NCBI GenBank assembly: GCA_900660155.1 | Contig: CABFPE010000762.1 | Location: 42,137-106,136 of the forward strand | Reading direction: 5' to 3' | Source of the DNA: Hofstenia miamia | Taxonomy: Eukaryota > Xenacoelomorpha > Acoela > Hofsteniidae | Length of the DNA stretch: 64,000 bases | Part shown: positions 37,214 through 49,297 of the stretch, piece after piece | Position numbering within the stretch: position 1 is the first letter of the stretch | How the letters are laid out: every line of letters begins with the position of its first letter | The notes under the pieces: model-generated | Told to the model about the DNA's origin: nothing | Databases searched by the model: none | Seen by the model: only the letters and a program-made list of their open reading frames with translations | Translations under genes and position numbers: made by a program

Positions 37214-38426
37214 TTAATAATATAAAAATGTTTACTGCAAATAGCAAGATGTTGCTTCGAGAATTAGAAAAACGACGGTGTTATATCATAATCATTGTAA
37301 TAATGAAGAAAATGCTCTATATTATATAAAATATTAACGATAGGCTGAAATATTAAAACATCAGACAGTAGCATTACGTGTTTAGACCAACTGTTCAATT
37401 TCACACAAAACCAGGACTCATTTGCTATTATGTTCGAACCTCTGTATTTGGCATGGAAGCAGAAATAGATGACCCACCAGAGATGGAATAAGATCCGGAT
37501 CCGAACTTTTAAAAAAATTTAGTTTTCAATTCGAAACGGATCCGAATTTAAATAAGTATTCTAACAATAAGCAAAGTGTTTGCAAAACTAAGGTATTCCA
37601 CTTGCCTCTCTGTGTTCTGTGCTTTTTCTTCGACATACATATTCTGCTCTTCCATTTGCAAGTTTGTACAAACAAATGTTTTTNTATATACAATTTTAAT
37701 TGACAAAGCTTGCCTCATTCACCTACTTTTCTTTACACCTAATTCAACTTCAGCTGCCGCTCGTTGCATTTTGCAACAAACCGTAACCTAAGATGCGGAC
37801 GGTTGGGTTTTTGCAACATTATATTTTTGGCCATAACTTCCCATACAAACACAATATCAGTAAAATAAAACATTTTTATAAGCTCTAGACTTGCATACTA
37901 ATAAATAAAAGTGTCGGTGGCGAACTAAAAAAATTTTTTCCCTTGGCATAAATGGGTTAATAATATAAAAATGTTTACTGCAAATAGCAAGATGTTGCTT
38001 CGAGAATTAGAAAAACGACGGTGTTATATCATAATCATTGTAATAATGAAGAAAATGCTCTATATTATATAAAATATTAACGATAGGCTGAAATATTAAA
38101 ACATCAGACAGTAGCATTACGTGTTTAGACCAACTGTTCAATTTCACACAAAACCAGGACTCATTTGCTATTATGTTCGAACCTCTGTATTTGGCATGGA
38201 AGCAGAAATAGATGACCCACCAGAGATGGAATAAGATCCGGATCCGAACTTTTAAAAAAATTTAGTTTTCAATTCGAAACGGATCCGAATTTAAATAAGT
38301 ATTCTAACAATAAGCAAAGTGTTTGCAAAACTAAGGTATTCCACTTGCCTCTCTGTGTTCTGTGCTTTTTCTTCGACATACATATTCTGCTCTTCCATTT
38401 GCAAGTTTGTACAAACAAATGTTTTT
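36942..38426. repeat. 742-bp direct duplication around a single N
   Basis: 36942-37683 and 37685-38426 align base for base with a constant offset of 743. One difference was seen (C at 37054, G at 37797) and no indels. The copies include the 3' end of the piggyBac element and the start of the hAT-like MITE at 38221. The single N at 37684 is the junction. Confidence 0.9.
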
Positions 38427-38721
38427 GGTTGCTTAACTATTTTATCATTATGTGATGGCTAACATGAATCGCATTTTCAGATTTGAAGTATTAGTCACCA
38501 ATTTTATAAGTTGTTGGAAAGTATAATGCGGAACCTGTCGTATGACCAATTAAATTCAATACAAAATTTCACTTAGATTGAGATTATTAAATTAGGATTC
38601 AATGTAGAAATGTGCGTAATTTATAAAATGTAGAAATACACAAGTTTAAAAAATTTTTGGATCTCAAACAGATCCGAAGTTTCTCAAAATGAAGAGCCGA
38701 TCCGATCTGATTCTATCTCTG
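38221..38721. mobile_element. hAT-like MITE, 501 bp, 8-bp target duplication
   Basis: Left end CAGAGATGGAATAAGATCCG; right end, inverted, CAGAGATAGAATCAGATCGG. The flanks TGACCCAC (38213-38220) and CGACCCAC (38722-38729) are an 8-bp duplication with one change. No transposase is inside. The interior repeats GGATCCGAA motifs. A second, truncated start at 37478 is part of the likely assembly duplication. Confidence 0.75.
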
Positions 38722-38729
38722 CGACCCAC

Positions 38730-40699
38730 CTAACCACATGCAGCCATTATTAAGGCGGACTAAGAAACCATGTTTCTTGTTGGAGTAAACATTAGTAAGC
38801 TAATGCTCACATTCCACAGCTTTTGTCTAGCATTGATAAGCCCCATTTGCAGGCTCATAAACACGTTCAACCAGGGCTGCGTGTTGTGCACATGACACAG
38901 TGTGAGCTTGTCTGGTTTACTGCTAATAACTGCTTCAGCCACTAAAATAGTCTAATAAATTAGAATAAAGCCCACTGCCAACATTTTCTTTAGCTTAATA
39001 CCCTGTTTACACGTGACATAAGACAGATTTGCCTCCAATTATCTCAAGACATATGTAGCGTGTAAACACCCAAAACAGACATACGAACTCTCAAGTAGGA
39101 TAATTATAAAACAGATGTAGATCAAATAATTTTGATTTTATTGTATGTCTTCTGTCACGCTGTCACCGTGTAAACACTAAATCATAAGACATGTTTTTGA
39201 CTGCAGTTTTTTAATTATTATGGAAGCAAAATAGCAGTAATTTCGAAGTATTAAATTAATAAAAAATTATTTATCATATATTTTTTAGTATTTTATCCGA
39301 TTTTCGCAATTGAAAATAATATTTTTTCAATTATACATATGCATATTTAAACATTACTTGTGCATTTTAGAAAATCTATCAAGAAACTACTGATTTTGAT
39401 TTAATAATGCTATCTAGATTTTCTACGCATTTGCTTAAATAGCCATTCAACAAAGAGCAAGGGCCAGTCGATGCCGGGCCCATTAATAATATGAATTAAA
39501 TTTCTTCGTACTAACGCGAAGCGTAATGAAATCAAACTCCGTGAAAAATAATAGCTTTTCGTACGGTCTTTAGCGCTGAAAGTTACGCTGTTTTGTAATA
39601 TCATTTGATTTAGAATGTGTTCATATTTAATGTTGCATTTATATAAACTCCTGCCTTAATTGGGCCTCCATAACAAGACATATGAGTAAAAAATGTAAAA
39701 CCTATTATGATTTTCATTTAAAAATTGTTATGCGCACAGTCTCTTTTTAGTTTGCATGCAGATGCAGGGGTGAATGTTTTATTGCAATATAATATTGTGT
39801 CAAAAAACATTTTTTAATATTTTTCGGCCACAAGATAAAGTATTTAAATGTGTTTTTATATATTGCACATCTGAAAGAAATTATTTCGGAATGAACTTTT
39901 ATTTCTATTCATGGATAACACCTTCATTGACAGCTTTAATAGGTCAGAATTTTTTGTTTGGAGGAATATTTGATTATTCAGAGTTATTGGGAGTAATTTC
40001 TTCTTGTAAGCCGTAGAATGTGCATCTGCAAATCACTCTTGGCATGACAAAATTGCGAAAGTTGTTAGATTATTAATACACTTTTCCCAAAAAATAAAAA
40101 ATTTTTGTTGAAATATTGGCAAGTATTGTTTTAACAATCATTCATTGTCCACCACTGTTTGCATGCAGTCTTGAATACATAAGACTAGACATGTAAGTCT
40201 GACCAAGGACTTTACAAATTCCTCGACTCTGATTTTGCTTGCTGTTTCTGTGAACATCTTCAGAATTATGTCTAAATTTTCATTGATTTATAAAAACAGA
40301 TGATGAATTTAATTTGGTAAATCGAATACATTAATTTTTTGGAGTAATTTTGAAAAGTGGCATGGAGTTTCATCTTGCAAAAATGTTTGGCAATCAAGGC
40401 ACGGTTAAATTGTGGCTAGTAAACTCTTAAAAATCGAATTATGTATATTGTTATTAATGATGATGGTTTGTGTTGATTTATCATATACTTGAGCTTAGAC
40501 ACTACACTTTTACCAAAGAACACCTCCATAGCTTTTGGATATCAATGATTCAAGTTTAATATTATAAAAATCAAAATTACATGTTGTACACTACCAACAC
40601 GATATATCGTCTTGTACATAACCATAGATGTCTTGATTTGTCATTGCAACACAAACAGGTGTACACATAATTAGGGATGGGATCCGGATAATTTACCGG
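38730..40699. other. Stretch without recognised gene; weak inverted repeat
   Basis: Frames at 38760-38942 and 39410-39604 (minus) and 39774-40016 (plus) have no known motif. At 39001-39179 GTTTACACGTGAC and its complement form GTCACCGTGTAAAC, with a third copy TAGCGTGTAAACACCC inside. It may be a small inverted-repeat element, but no target duplication was found. Confidence 0.35.
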
Positions 40700-41110
40700 A
40701 TACCTAATAATATATTGTTCAATTGTTACTAGGGCAACCAAAATATGAATAAAAAAACAAAAATGACCATATTTTTATTGTAACATATGACGGCATTTAG
40801 TTAAATATGCCCTAAAATTTGCAAATCCATTTTCAAAATTATCCGCCCTTTAAGCAATATAAAACGCTTTTCTATTACTGAGAACAAGTTATATAACAAT
40901 GTAAAAACCCTTACATAATAATGTCAATTTTTAAAGCAAATGCTTCACTAACATTTAATAACACAAAAATTTTTATATATTATTGTGATTGGGATTTCTG
41001 TATTAGGCTAAGAGTTTTCTCAACAGAGAAACATCTCTCAACTGCAGCAGATGTTGCTAGACATTTTCGTTGCTTGGCATAAAATTCCTATTAACTGTCC
41101 ATCTCCTTTC
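40700..41110 (-). pseudogene. hAT transposase tail and 3' repeat
   Basis: On the minus strand about 41085-40985 reads KCLATSAAVERCFSVEKTL, the core of the hAT C-terminal dimerisation domain, ending at a TAA. The DNA below it, to about 40700, matches the plus strand at 23.5-23.74 kb, so the two are copies of one family. The rest of the transposase is missing. Confidence 0.65.
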
Positions 41111-41491
41111 CTTCCATTATAGCAGTGATGCCGGTATTTTCTAATCGTGATTTGCTATAGGCGATTATTTACATGCATCATTTCCAGGATCAAGGGTGAT
41201 AGTAAAAACAACACCTGGTGGAATTTCAACTCTGTCATCTCTGAACAACTTTGATATTTTATGATAGCAGGCTTTATTGAAGCAACCCTCATATATTTTG
41301 GCTGAATACGCATGGCACAGTTCTGCAAAATGTGTGCCTTTCAAAATCCGTGAAATAATAATGTATGTAGTTCCCTTAATATTTTTTCAGCTGCTAGCGT
41401 TCATGGCCAGTCCTAGAAACGTGTTGACCGGTGGATGGATGTTGGGACTTTCGGGGATTACGCCAGGAAGTACATTAATTGAAATTTATAA

Positions 41492-41527
<36 letters not shown>

Positions 41528-42279
41528 CAAATGATTTAAAGCAATCACAATCATACGAAGAAATTAGGTTCATTGAATAATCCGAGAAATATTATCTTCA
41601 ATTTCGCGCGTATGAAATTTGCTGTTATTACAATAGTGAGAAAATGAAATAATAAATTCTGACGTTTCTTTATCATCTACAAAAGCATCTACGCTCAATC
41701 CATGTCAGCAGGATGGTTTTGTCTGACATTTCACCATTACATATTATGTCGTTGATCTCTAAAAAAACTCTCAAGGATTTTCAAAAATTTTATTCCCGAT
41801 GCTGATTTTTCAATAGAAAAATTAAAAGTGTCAATTTTAAACACGTTTTGCACTAAAATATGTTAATCTATAAAACCATTTACGATGATTTATTGCTGAC
41901 TAAGCCTTCTTGTTTAAAACGTGCTATTTCACTTTCTTCTAAAGCATGTAATGAACTTGCCAGTTGAATTATCACACAACACTTATTTTGAAGAAAATCA
42001 ATTTAGTTTTCCTCCAATTAGTGGTGTGCAATTAAAATGATTCAAATTTCTTGAGTTGCCAGCATTAATTTTTAAGTTTTTTCCTTAATTTAATGAAACT
42101 ATGCCAAATATGACTTTTATGACATTTCAGCTACAAATGTTACATTTAACTAAACTTAGGAAAATGTTTTGCCTGTCAGACCGGCCTATCAACCGGCTTC
42201 TGTTGGCACCAATCGGGCCGACAATTTTCCGACCGGCTTACACTTACGATTACAATACCCCTTCTATACTTCGCAAGCA
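41111..42279. other. Stretch without recognised gene; (TA)n at 41497-41525
   Basis: AT-rich. A 72-codon plus-strand frame (41277-41495) stops just before the TA tract and has no motif. Confidence 0.4.
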
Positions 42280-43500
42280 TCCACATAAACTAAAATATAC
42301 TCATTTGTACTAGTCATGTATATATCTAGATAAAATCATAATACTAGAATATTTTTAAATGACTTTTCATGCACTGAGTTACTGTAGAACATCAAACTAA
42401 GACAATTTCGTGTCACGTAACAACTCATAAGCAACTGAGTTTAGTCAAGATAATTACAAACAGCGACAGGGTACTAACCTAACATGAAATTGCACCAATA
42501 ATGGTCACAGTTAATATGTTCATTGTGATAAATTGACGTTTACACACGCTATTAAAGCAAACATTTTTAAAATTTAATATTTAAAATACATGGGTTTAGT
42601 TTTCACATATACAATATGCACAATATACAAAGCACAGAATAGCCTACCTTTATTATTACTTTGCGCCAAAGACCTGTCAGAATCTTGCAAAAATACCCAC
42701 GATTCACGGCAGGTAAGTTTTTCAGAAACACGAGATGCTTCACTTGAACTAACGTTCATTCGGGATGAAATACCACATCTTTGCTGTGAATTGACAACTT
42801 CAGCAACTGAAATGCTGCAAACCTTGTCCTTGTTCAGACTATCACTTTCGAATGACCGACTTATAGATGGAGTGCATAAAGAATTTAATGCATTGGACTT
42901 GTCTTGCTGCAATTTTGAGTAACTTCGTAACCCTAAAAAATAATGCCAGTGATGATTAATTTAAAAAACTTTCGGAACAATAATATAAAAATGTTTACTG
43001 CAAATAGCAAGATGCTGCTTAAACCTCTATCTTTGAGAATTAGAAAAAAACGATTGTATTATATCATAATCATTGTAATAATGAAGAAAATGCTCTATAT
43101 TATATAAAATATTAATGACAGGCTGAAATGTTCAATTTCACAATATTTTCCGGCAAAAATTTTTTGCTACGAATTCGTAGGAAACTCTTCAAAAGTGATT
43201 CTCTTTTTAGCGTCGCAATAAAAAAAGTTGTAGAGAAATGAACAGATATGTAAACAGCCAACACACAATCTGAATTAATTGATTAAAACAAATTCTCTAC
43301 CTCTGCCTTAAACTTATTTTAGTATAAAGAAATGCATAATGACCTTCACAAGTAATATTATTCTTAGGCATGCACATAAACTAAAATATACTCATAAAAT
43401 ATACTCATTTGTGATAGTCATGTACATATGAAGACAAAGTCAAGATGCTGGAATATCGAATGCTCTTTCATGCACTGAGTTGTTGTAGAACAGCAAACTA
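42280..43500. repeat. Duplicated unit carrying the 42.9-kb exon copy
   Basis: The unit begins with ACATAAACTAAAATATACTC (about 42284) and ends by returning to the same sequence at about 43374, so the period is about 1.09 kb. It shares GATAATTACAAACAGC with 32.95 kb, the exon with 33.5-34.1 and 55.5-56.3 kb, ATGTTTACTGCAAATAGCAA with 37.2, 55.8 and 56.3 kb, and TCTGAATTAATTGATTAAAA with 56.6 kb. It is the best preserved example of the repeated unit. Confidence 0.7.
42648..42932 (-). CDS. Exon-array gene, exon copy (95 codons)
   Basis: On the minus strand TTTTTTAG precedes the block at 42932 and AATAAAG is followed by the donor GTAGGCT at 42647. The 285 bases are open, with phase 1 at both ends: LRSYSKLQQDKSNALNSLCT, then SLNKDKVCSISVAEVVNSQQ, SRMNVSSSEASRVSEKLTC and FLQDSDRSLAQSNNKG. 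It aligns along its length with the 56.3-kb copy and with both ends of the 34.1-kb copy. It is rich in Ser, with TPS and KS motifs, and has no known domain. Being symmetric and open, it could be spliced in or out without shifting frame. Whether it is transcribed cannot be seen. Confidence 0.6.
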
Positions 43501-44282
43501 AACCAATCTCTTCTTAAGTGACACAAGAGATGGAAGAGGGGGCGTTTCTACCCAAGGCAAGATTTTTCTAAAGAGGTACCCATGGGCCAAAAGTGGGGTA
43601 AAACGCTTTTGAGATAAGAAAAACTGAACCAAACAACTACTAATTTTAGAGATTGTAAAAGTTATGTTCTGGCATCACAGCTCCCTACTTGATCAAATTT
43701 TGATTGACTTGGAAATTCTGAAAAATCAATCACCATGTATTTCCAATTGGAAAAATTGGATTCCATTGAATAGAACCAACACAATCTTTTTGATCTGATT
43801 TGTCATCAATGGACTTTGCAGTTATCCTTGCATAAATATATTACATAAAATATTAGCTTTATAGAGTTAAAATTTGTTCTCTGGCTATGAGTATAATTCT
43901 AATATATATATATTATTAGCTTACTAATGGTAGTAGTAGTAGATATGGCAATTGAAAAAATGATTCTTTATAAGTAGTGGTAGAGCTAGAGGTGAAACGG
44001 CGTGGTTTTGTTATAATTGTACTTGCTATGTTATGGCAACACCAAGATGTAGTATATCTAATGTCATATACCTATAGTAAAGGCTCAAGATGTCATATTT
44101 TCGTTTTTATGTAAAAATTATATTTTCTGTTAAATGATTTTTGCTTGGGAAGCGTCTTTTTAGTTTATCATTCTAAAAACGTGCGACAATCCAGAGAACC
44201 AACACTTATTATTTGACACAATGGAAAGCTTTATCGAAATTTTAATATGATGCGTAATTTTTTAAAGAATTATCTTCAAAGA
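43501..44282. other. Stretch without recognised gene
   Basis: AT-rich and unremarkable. Confidence 0.4.
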
Positions 44283-44490
44283 CATTTATCCTATCATTCG
44301 CAAACTTTTGTCACCATTTCAAATTGGATTTATGTCCGGTAAGTCTACGGTTACTTCCATTCTAAAATTTCTTGATTTTGCTTTTCAAAGGCTTTAGCAA
44401 AGCCTTCTACAAAGTGTCGCACTCTTTACTATTTCCAGAATAGAACATTTCGGTATTAATTCTGATTTTGTTAATCTAATTTCAAGTTAT
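44283..44490 (+). pseudogene. LINE RT fragment
   Basis: The translation reads LLSPFQIGFMSGKSTVTSIL (the QxGFRxGKST block of LINE RT), then residues near motif A ending in EHFGINSDFVNLISSY. The motif A aspartates are not intact and the piece ends where an ORF1-type frame begins. It is a decayed scrap of a Jockey/CR1-type LINE, joined head to tail to another LINE. Confidence 0.6.
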
Positions 44491-45555
44491 GTCAAATTAT
44501 GTCAGCTCTTGCGGAGAACGGTCGGGTTTCCCCGCACTCTCAGAAGTGATTCACAGTTCGCTGTTTGGTGGTGTTGCTACCCTCGATGCGATAAGTGCTT
44601 TGATAATGAACAAAAAGAAAACACCGCTACATCAAATGTTCGCCCGCCTGAATCAAGAAAACACCGCCAAAGCTCGTCTCTTTCTTTTCAAGTCTTCACT
44701 GTCCACACCCACAAACGTCGACGAAACACCGCAAAGTCACTCTCTCACCCCACAACGCCTCAAAAAGAAATCACCGTCACTTCACCAACTGCACCTTCAA
44801 CGCCCAAACTGTTCTCTTTTCCTAGAATATCGCCTGCACCGCAAAAAACCACCCGTAAAAAGATGAAAACAGAAACAACCACACTCATCATAGGAAGTAG
44901 CATCCTCAAAAAAGTTCGTACACATTGTCTTCTTCAAGGTCAAGTAACAATCATTCATTAATACCCAGGAAGTAGCACCGCAGCACTAACGCAAAAAATC
45001 GCGCAATACGAAAGTACACATGTCGATACTATAATGCTCAACACAGGTCATATCGATGCGCTCAATTCCAGTCCCTAAATGTCCCACTCAAAGTTACACA
45101 ACATCATCGAAGAAGTCTGGAAGAAATTCACACCTCACTACATCTACCTCTTCGAAATCACCCCGGTCTGTGCTGATCATAATCTCTCAAAGAACTTCGA
45201 AATTAAGCACTGCAATCAAATCATAAAAAGCTTCTCTCAACGTCATCTTAGTGTCATTCCAGTCTTTGATAATTTCCTTCTTTCTCCGCGCTCTATAAAT
45301 TCCACTCTTCTTGCGTATGATGGCAACCACCCGTCTGATAAAGGTCTCTCAGTCTTCATCCGTAATCTAAGCAACTTCTTTCCCAAATCAATATGGTTCC
45401 TTGCATCAACCCACAATTTCTTAGGCCAAAGCAGCATCTTACAACACACGCCGTGCCCTATTGCCAACACCAGCTGTTCTTTCCAGCCTACACCGTCCCC
45501 TCTTGCAATAAACAAGGTAAACTTTTGTAACGTTTATATTTGTATTGCTACTTAA
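44491..45555 (+). pseudogene. LINE ORF1 with SGNH esterase domain
   Basis: Two main frames. The first (44509-44961) starts with a Cys/Trp-rich stretch (WWCCYPRCDKCF), then a basic, Ser/Thr/Pro-rich linker (PTAPSTPKLFSFP), then TTLIIGSSILKKVR, the block-I GxS of an SGNH hydrolase. The second (45079-45555) gives IYLFEITPVCADHNLSKNFE, VIPVFDNFLL and AYDGNHPSDKGL, the block-V DxxH pair. A stop near 44961 and one near 45078 interrupt the middle, where PGSSTAALTQKI and IMLNTGHIDAL keep the expected order. Such esterase-type ORF1 proteins belong to CR1/L2-like LINEs, where the domain may help with membranes or RNP handling. Base composition is GC-richer than the surroundings. Confidence 0.75.
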
Positions 45556-45705
45556 AAATTTAAGACTATTATATACACATGAGACAACCACGCACACACA
45601 CAAACAAACTGTTATTAACACGACTATGATGTATCCCTAAAATTTTGTAAATCGTTTCTTACTTTCATTTATGACTACTTTTTTAATAATTTAATTATCT
45701 TAGCA

Positions 45706-45861
45706 GGAGATAGTAGAAGTGGTGGCCTCATTCTAATTGTACCAAAAGTTTTAAATCCAATAGGTAAGAAAGAATTTGAATCAGATCATTCTGTTTTTGA
45801 ATCATTATGGATCGAAATTAAATCTTCAAAAAATGAATTAATTAATGTTATTTATAATTGA
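45706..45861 (+). pseudogene. LINE endonuclease N-terminal fragment
   Basis: The open run SGGLILIVPKVLNP, then SDHSVFESLWIEIKSS and INVIYN matches the start of an APE-type LINE endonuclease and closely resembles the copy at 8.9 kb (CESLWIEISS, INVSYS). It lies 150 bases after ORF1, where ORF2 would start, so both may be parts of one inserted LINE. It stops before the GDxN motif. Confidence 0.6.
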
Positions 45862-47424
45862 TGTGGCTTACAGATTGAATAGACTTTGTAAGGCAAAAAG
45901 TGGTGAACTTTTTGATGAAAACTAATTAGTAAATCTGAGATTCTTAATAATATTATTACCATAAAATTGGTAAGTTATAAACACGATAAAACACCATTTT
46001 GGGTGCGGTGGTGGGGGAGGGTGGTCGGGTTAGTAAGGCCCGTTAAAAATAGTGCATTAATCACTATATTTTGATGAATTTCTGCTTTCATGTAACAGCC
46101 ATCTTGTTAAATTTTCTATTCTAACTATTAAATGTTTAGATAGCCAGTACTCTGCCAATTCTTATCCCATTGTTTAGCTCTTTTCACCATTCTTTAGAGC
46201 TCCTTTAGTTCTATAATACAATGCTAATATTATATTTTTAATTACTATTTCCTTTGCGTTATTAATTTATTATAACTTTATTATAAGTTTTTCGACTATA
46301 CCAACTGACCGAATTCAGAATCCTATAGCTCCGCGACTTTTGACCTTATAGTCTAGGTTATATATCAAAATGTACAGAATTACTAGCTCCATGTGAAACT
46401 GTTTTTAATTTTTGGGATATAACAATTCTCGTTCCATCACATTCGAAAATTTTAGCACTCTTCTTATAATCGATTATTATAATAAAGGAACTAGGCTAGC
46501 TTTGGAGAACTATAGCTCCATGAATTTTAATTCTGTCAACACAGTTTAAATATCATTCGATGCACGCTTAGCAGTTCTATGCAAACTTATTTTTAATTTT
46601 TAAAATTCATCAATTTTTACGGTTTTAGAGCAATAAATGCAATCGATTAAAATCGTCATTTTTATTACATAACTTTCTGTTTGTTAGCAAATGCAAATTC
46701 CTTTGGCCTTGAATATTATGTAATTTACCTGTCTATAGCAAAGCGATTTTAATACTGTGGTAGTCACATTTCAGAAGGCTACTGTAAGGCCAATTTTGAC
46801 GCTATAGTCACAAAAATTATATCATTCTCTAGCTAATCAATAGCTGTATGTACCAATGTTCTTCGATTTTCTATTTGATCAATACTTTTCTAGTAAAATG
46901 CGAACAATGCAACAATCGATTTTTACGAAATTAAAGTGTTTTTCAAGGGCTATTAATGGAATCCAAATTTATCTCATAGAAATAACTGTTTCTTGTACAC
47001 TATCTAGCTGCGTAATAATGCTTAATAATACATTACAAAGGTCGAAACCAATATCTTTAAGTGAAATTGACAGAAATAATTCAATTCAATACATGGAAAT
47101 GCCAAATGTTTTGACCAATATTATTTTAATTTTTAGAGGCAGTTTTTAATAATCTAACCAATTCTATTGTCAACACTTAGGGTTATTGTAGCTAAAATTC
47201 GAAACCTAAAGCCTTCCCATGTTTTAATGATACATATTATAACCTTTTCTAGGGTTACTATATTTACGAATTTTACAATAATTCTATTCAAATTTCATAC
47301 TTTGATGCAAGTTTTTTTTTTAATAATGTTCGAAACCTACGGTTTCTCACGAAACCATTTACTATTGTTAGGGTTAGCAACTTTATATAAGTCAAAATAT
47401 GTCATAATTACGATTTTATATTAA
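45862..47424. other. AT-rich stretch, possibly very old tandem repeat
   Basis: No gene recognised. Blocks such as TTTTTAATTTTT preceded by a CTATG or CCATG context near 46383 and 46572 look alike at about 190-bp spacing, hinting at a decayed repeat. Frames at 46856-47149 and 47167-47424 have no motif. Confidence 0.35.
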
Positions 47425-47945
47425 AAATTTATGCTTTATATAGACCATAATTGGCCAAATTTCATCTTTTTTGTGCGAACTTTTTTAAGATAAAGTTAGC
47501 ATTGATCATCAATAGCTATAACCCTAACTGCAAATCCTAATTGGGCCTCTAACCCTACTCGGGGCCAGGTTCAGGCTGATAGTTTTCTTCTTTCCCATAT
47601 TGCAATTTTAAATTATTTTCTATTTTTTTCCAAATTTAGCAGTTTCTTAAGCAAATTTATAGCTATTTTCAAACAAACCGCAATTTCCATGTTCAGACCG
47701 ACCATTTTTAGATGAAATTTCTCAAATTTTTATGTATATGATAAGAACAACGAGGCGCTTTAGCGCTGAGAAATTCTTTGTATTAAATAATATATTTATG
47801 CTTTAGGTAGCCCAAAATTGACCAAATTTCATCTTTTTTCTCCGAAATTTTTCAAGTTCATCTTAGCAAATATAATCAATAGCTGTAACCCTAGCTTCAA
47901 ATCCTAATCGGGCCTATAAACCTAATTGGACTTGGGTTAGGGTTT
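47425..47945. repeat. Direct duplication, about 372-bp spacing
   Basis: About 47425-47575 and 47797-47945 align: both contain CCAAATTTCATCTTTTTT, then ATCAATAGCT, AACCCTA, AAATCCTAAT and GGGCCT. The second copy runs into GGGTTAGGGTTTA. No coding capacity. Confidence 0.65.
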
Positions 47946-48047
47946 AGGTTTATAAAATAATAAAGAAATAAGCTTTTGGGTTAGGGTTTAAGAATAGGAA
48001 AATAATTATAACACATTTAAAAATTTTTAGGTTACTAATATTAAGTA

Positions 48048-48278
48048 TCTCAAGTGCCATTATTTGATTTTCTAATAAATATCTCAAGCGCCATTATTCA
48101 ATATTTTGTCTCAAGCGCCATTATAATAAAAAACCTAATCCACAACGCCATTATAATATAAAAGGTATCTCAAACGCCATTAATAATAATAGTAATAATA
48201 ATAGATATTAGGGCTCTACGTACACTCGTAATTATCAGAGCTCTATGTACAGTAATTCTCAGGGCTCTGTGTACACCC
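48048..48278. repeat. Two short dispersed-motif clusters
   Basis: TCTCAAGCGCCATTAT and close variants occur five times between about 48050 and 48180. They are followed by three copies of GGGCTCTATGTACA-like sequence (48211, 48236, 48262). AAT-rich spacers separate them. Confidence 0.6.
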
Positions 48279-48462
48279 AAATTCGTTTTTTACTAAGTGA
48301 TTCATAAGCATTTTTAAAGATTTTTTTACACTGTTTTTTCAGGAATCTATATTATATTAGCCTAAATTTTCATTATCAACTAAAATTTAATGCAATTTTT
48401 GAAAAAATCGCGCAATTTTTTCAAAATTTAGATTCAAGGAATCCATTGCTAAATATCGCAGT

Positions 48463-49297
48463 AGTCCTGATCAAATATTGTTTAATAACATTGTTCTAGA
48501 CCCAAATTTAACTTTAAAAACGATTAGAAGTGGTCCGAAATCGATATAAATAATATTTTTGGAGATATAGACCATTTCTTATAAACTCGGACTACTGTTA
48601 GCATTGTGGTATTATAAAAGGTATTGATTAAAGAAGCTGTAGTCCTTACAAAATTCTTGATATTAATATGTTTCTAGAACTAAATTTTAACAAGAAAGCA
48701 TATAAAATGGGTCCGAAAGCAATCTGATAATTATTCATCGAGATATTGGCAAGTTTTAAATAAATTGCCGAAATTTTACAATGTTTCTTTTCAAAAGTGA
48801 TTGAGTTAAAACATAGAAGTCAATGGAAATACAATTTGATAACTCGTCTCTAGAAGCAATTTTGAATATAAAAACGAATGAAATTGGTGTGAAATTGATA
48901 TCTTCAATATTGACTGAGATTTACATCATTTCTTAAAATTGCTAACCCCTCTAGCATTCTATCATTAACAGTTTCACTGACTGATAGAAGAGTAGTCCAT
49001 GCTAAATATAGTATAATGAAACGTTTCTAGAAGTAAATATTAACCTTAAACCGATTAATAGAGGTTTTAAATTGATATCATTAATATTGACAGAGATAGG
49101 GGCAAGTTTTCAATAATATTGCCCAAACTTTACAATATATCATTGAAACAGTGATTGACTAAAAATATAGTAGTCCATGGGAAATCTTATTTTCAAAACT
49201 CGGCCTTAGAAGTAATTTTAAGGTAGAAAATGAATAAAAGTGGTCCGAAGTCGATATCTTCATAAATGGATGAGATTTAACGCATTTCCTAAAAACA
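48463..49297. repeat. Diverged satellite, 176-178 bp monomer, about 4.7 copies
   Basis: The anchor AGTC of AGTAGTCC recurs at 48463, 48641, 48818, 48994 and 49172, giving spacings of 178, 177, 176 and 178. Each monomer carries, in the same order, a TCTAGAAGTAA-like block, a GTGGTCCGAAATCGATAT-like block, a GAGATAT or GAGATTT block, a TTGCC block and GTGATTGA. The last copy is cut at about 49297. Copies are strongly diverged, so the array is old. Confidence 0.8.

Noticed and set aside
40727-40740. CTAGGGCAACC as a hAT terminal repeat
   Set aside because: The sequence beyond it is also shared with the 23.7-kb copy, so it is not the element boundary.
42590-42922. 110-codon plus-strand frame
   Set aside because: Antisense shadow of the 42.9-kb exon, whose splice sites and copies support the minus strand.
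47930-47990. Telomere-like GGGTTAGGGTTTA
   Set aside because: Only two short, imperfect occurrences inside a dispersed repeat; no array.
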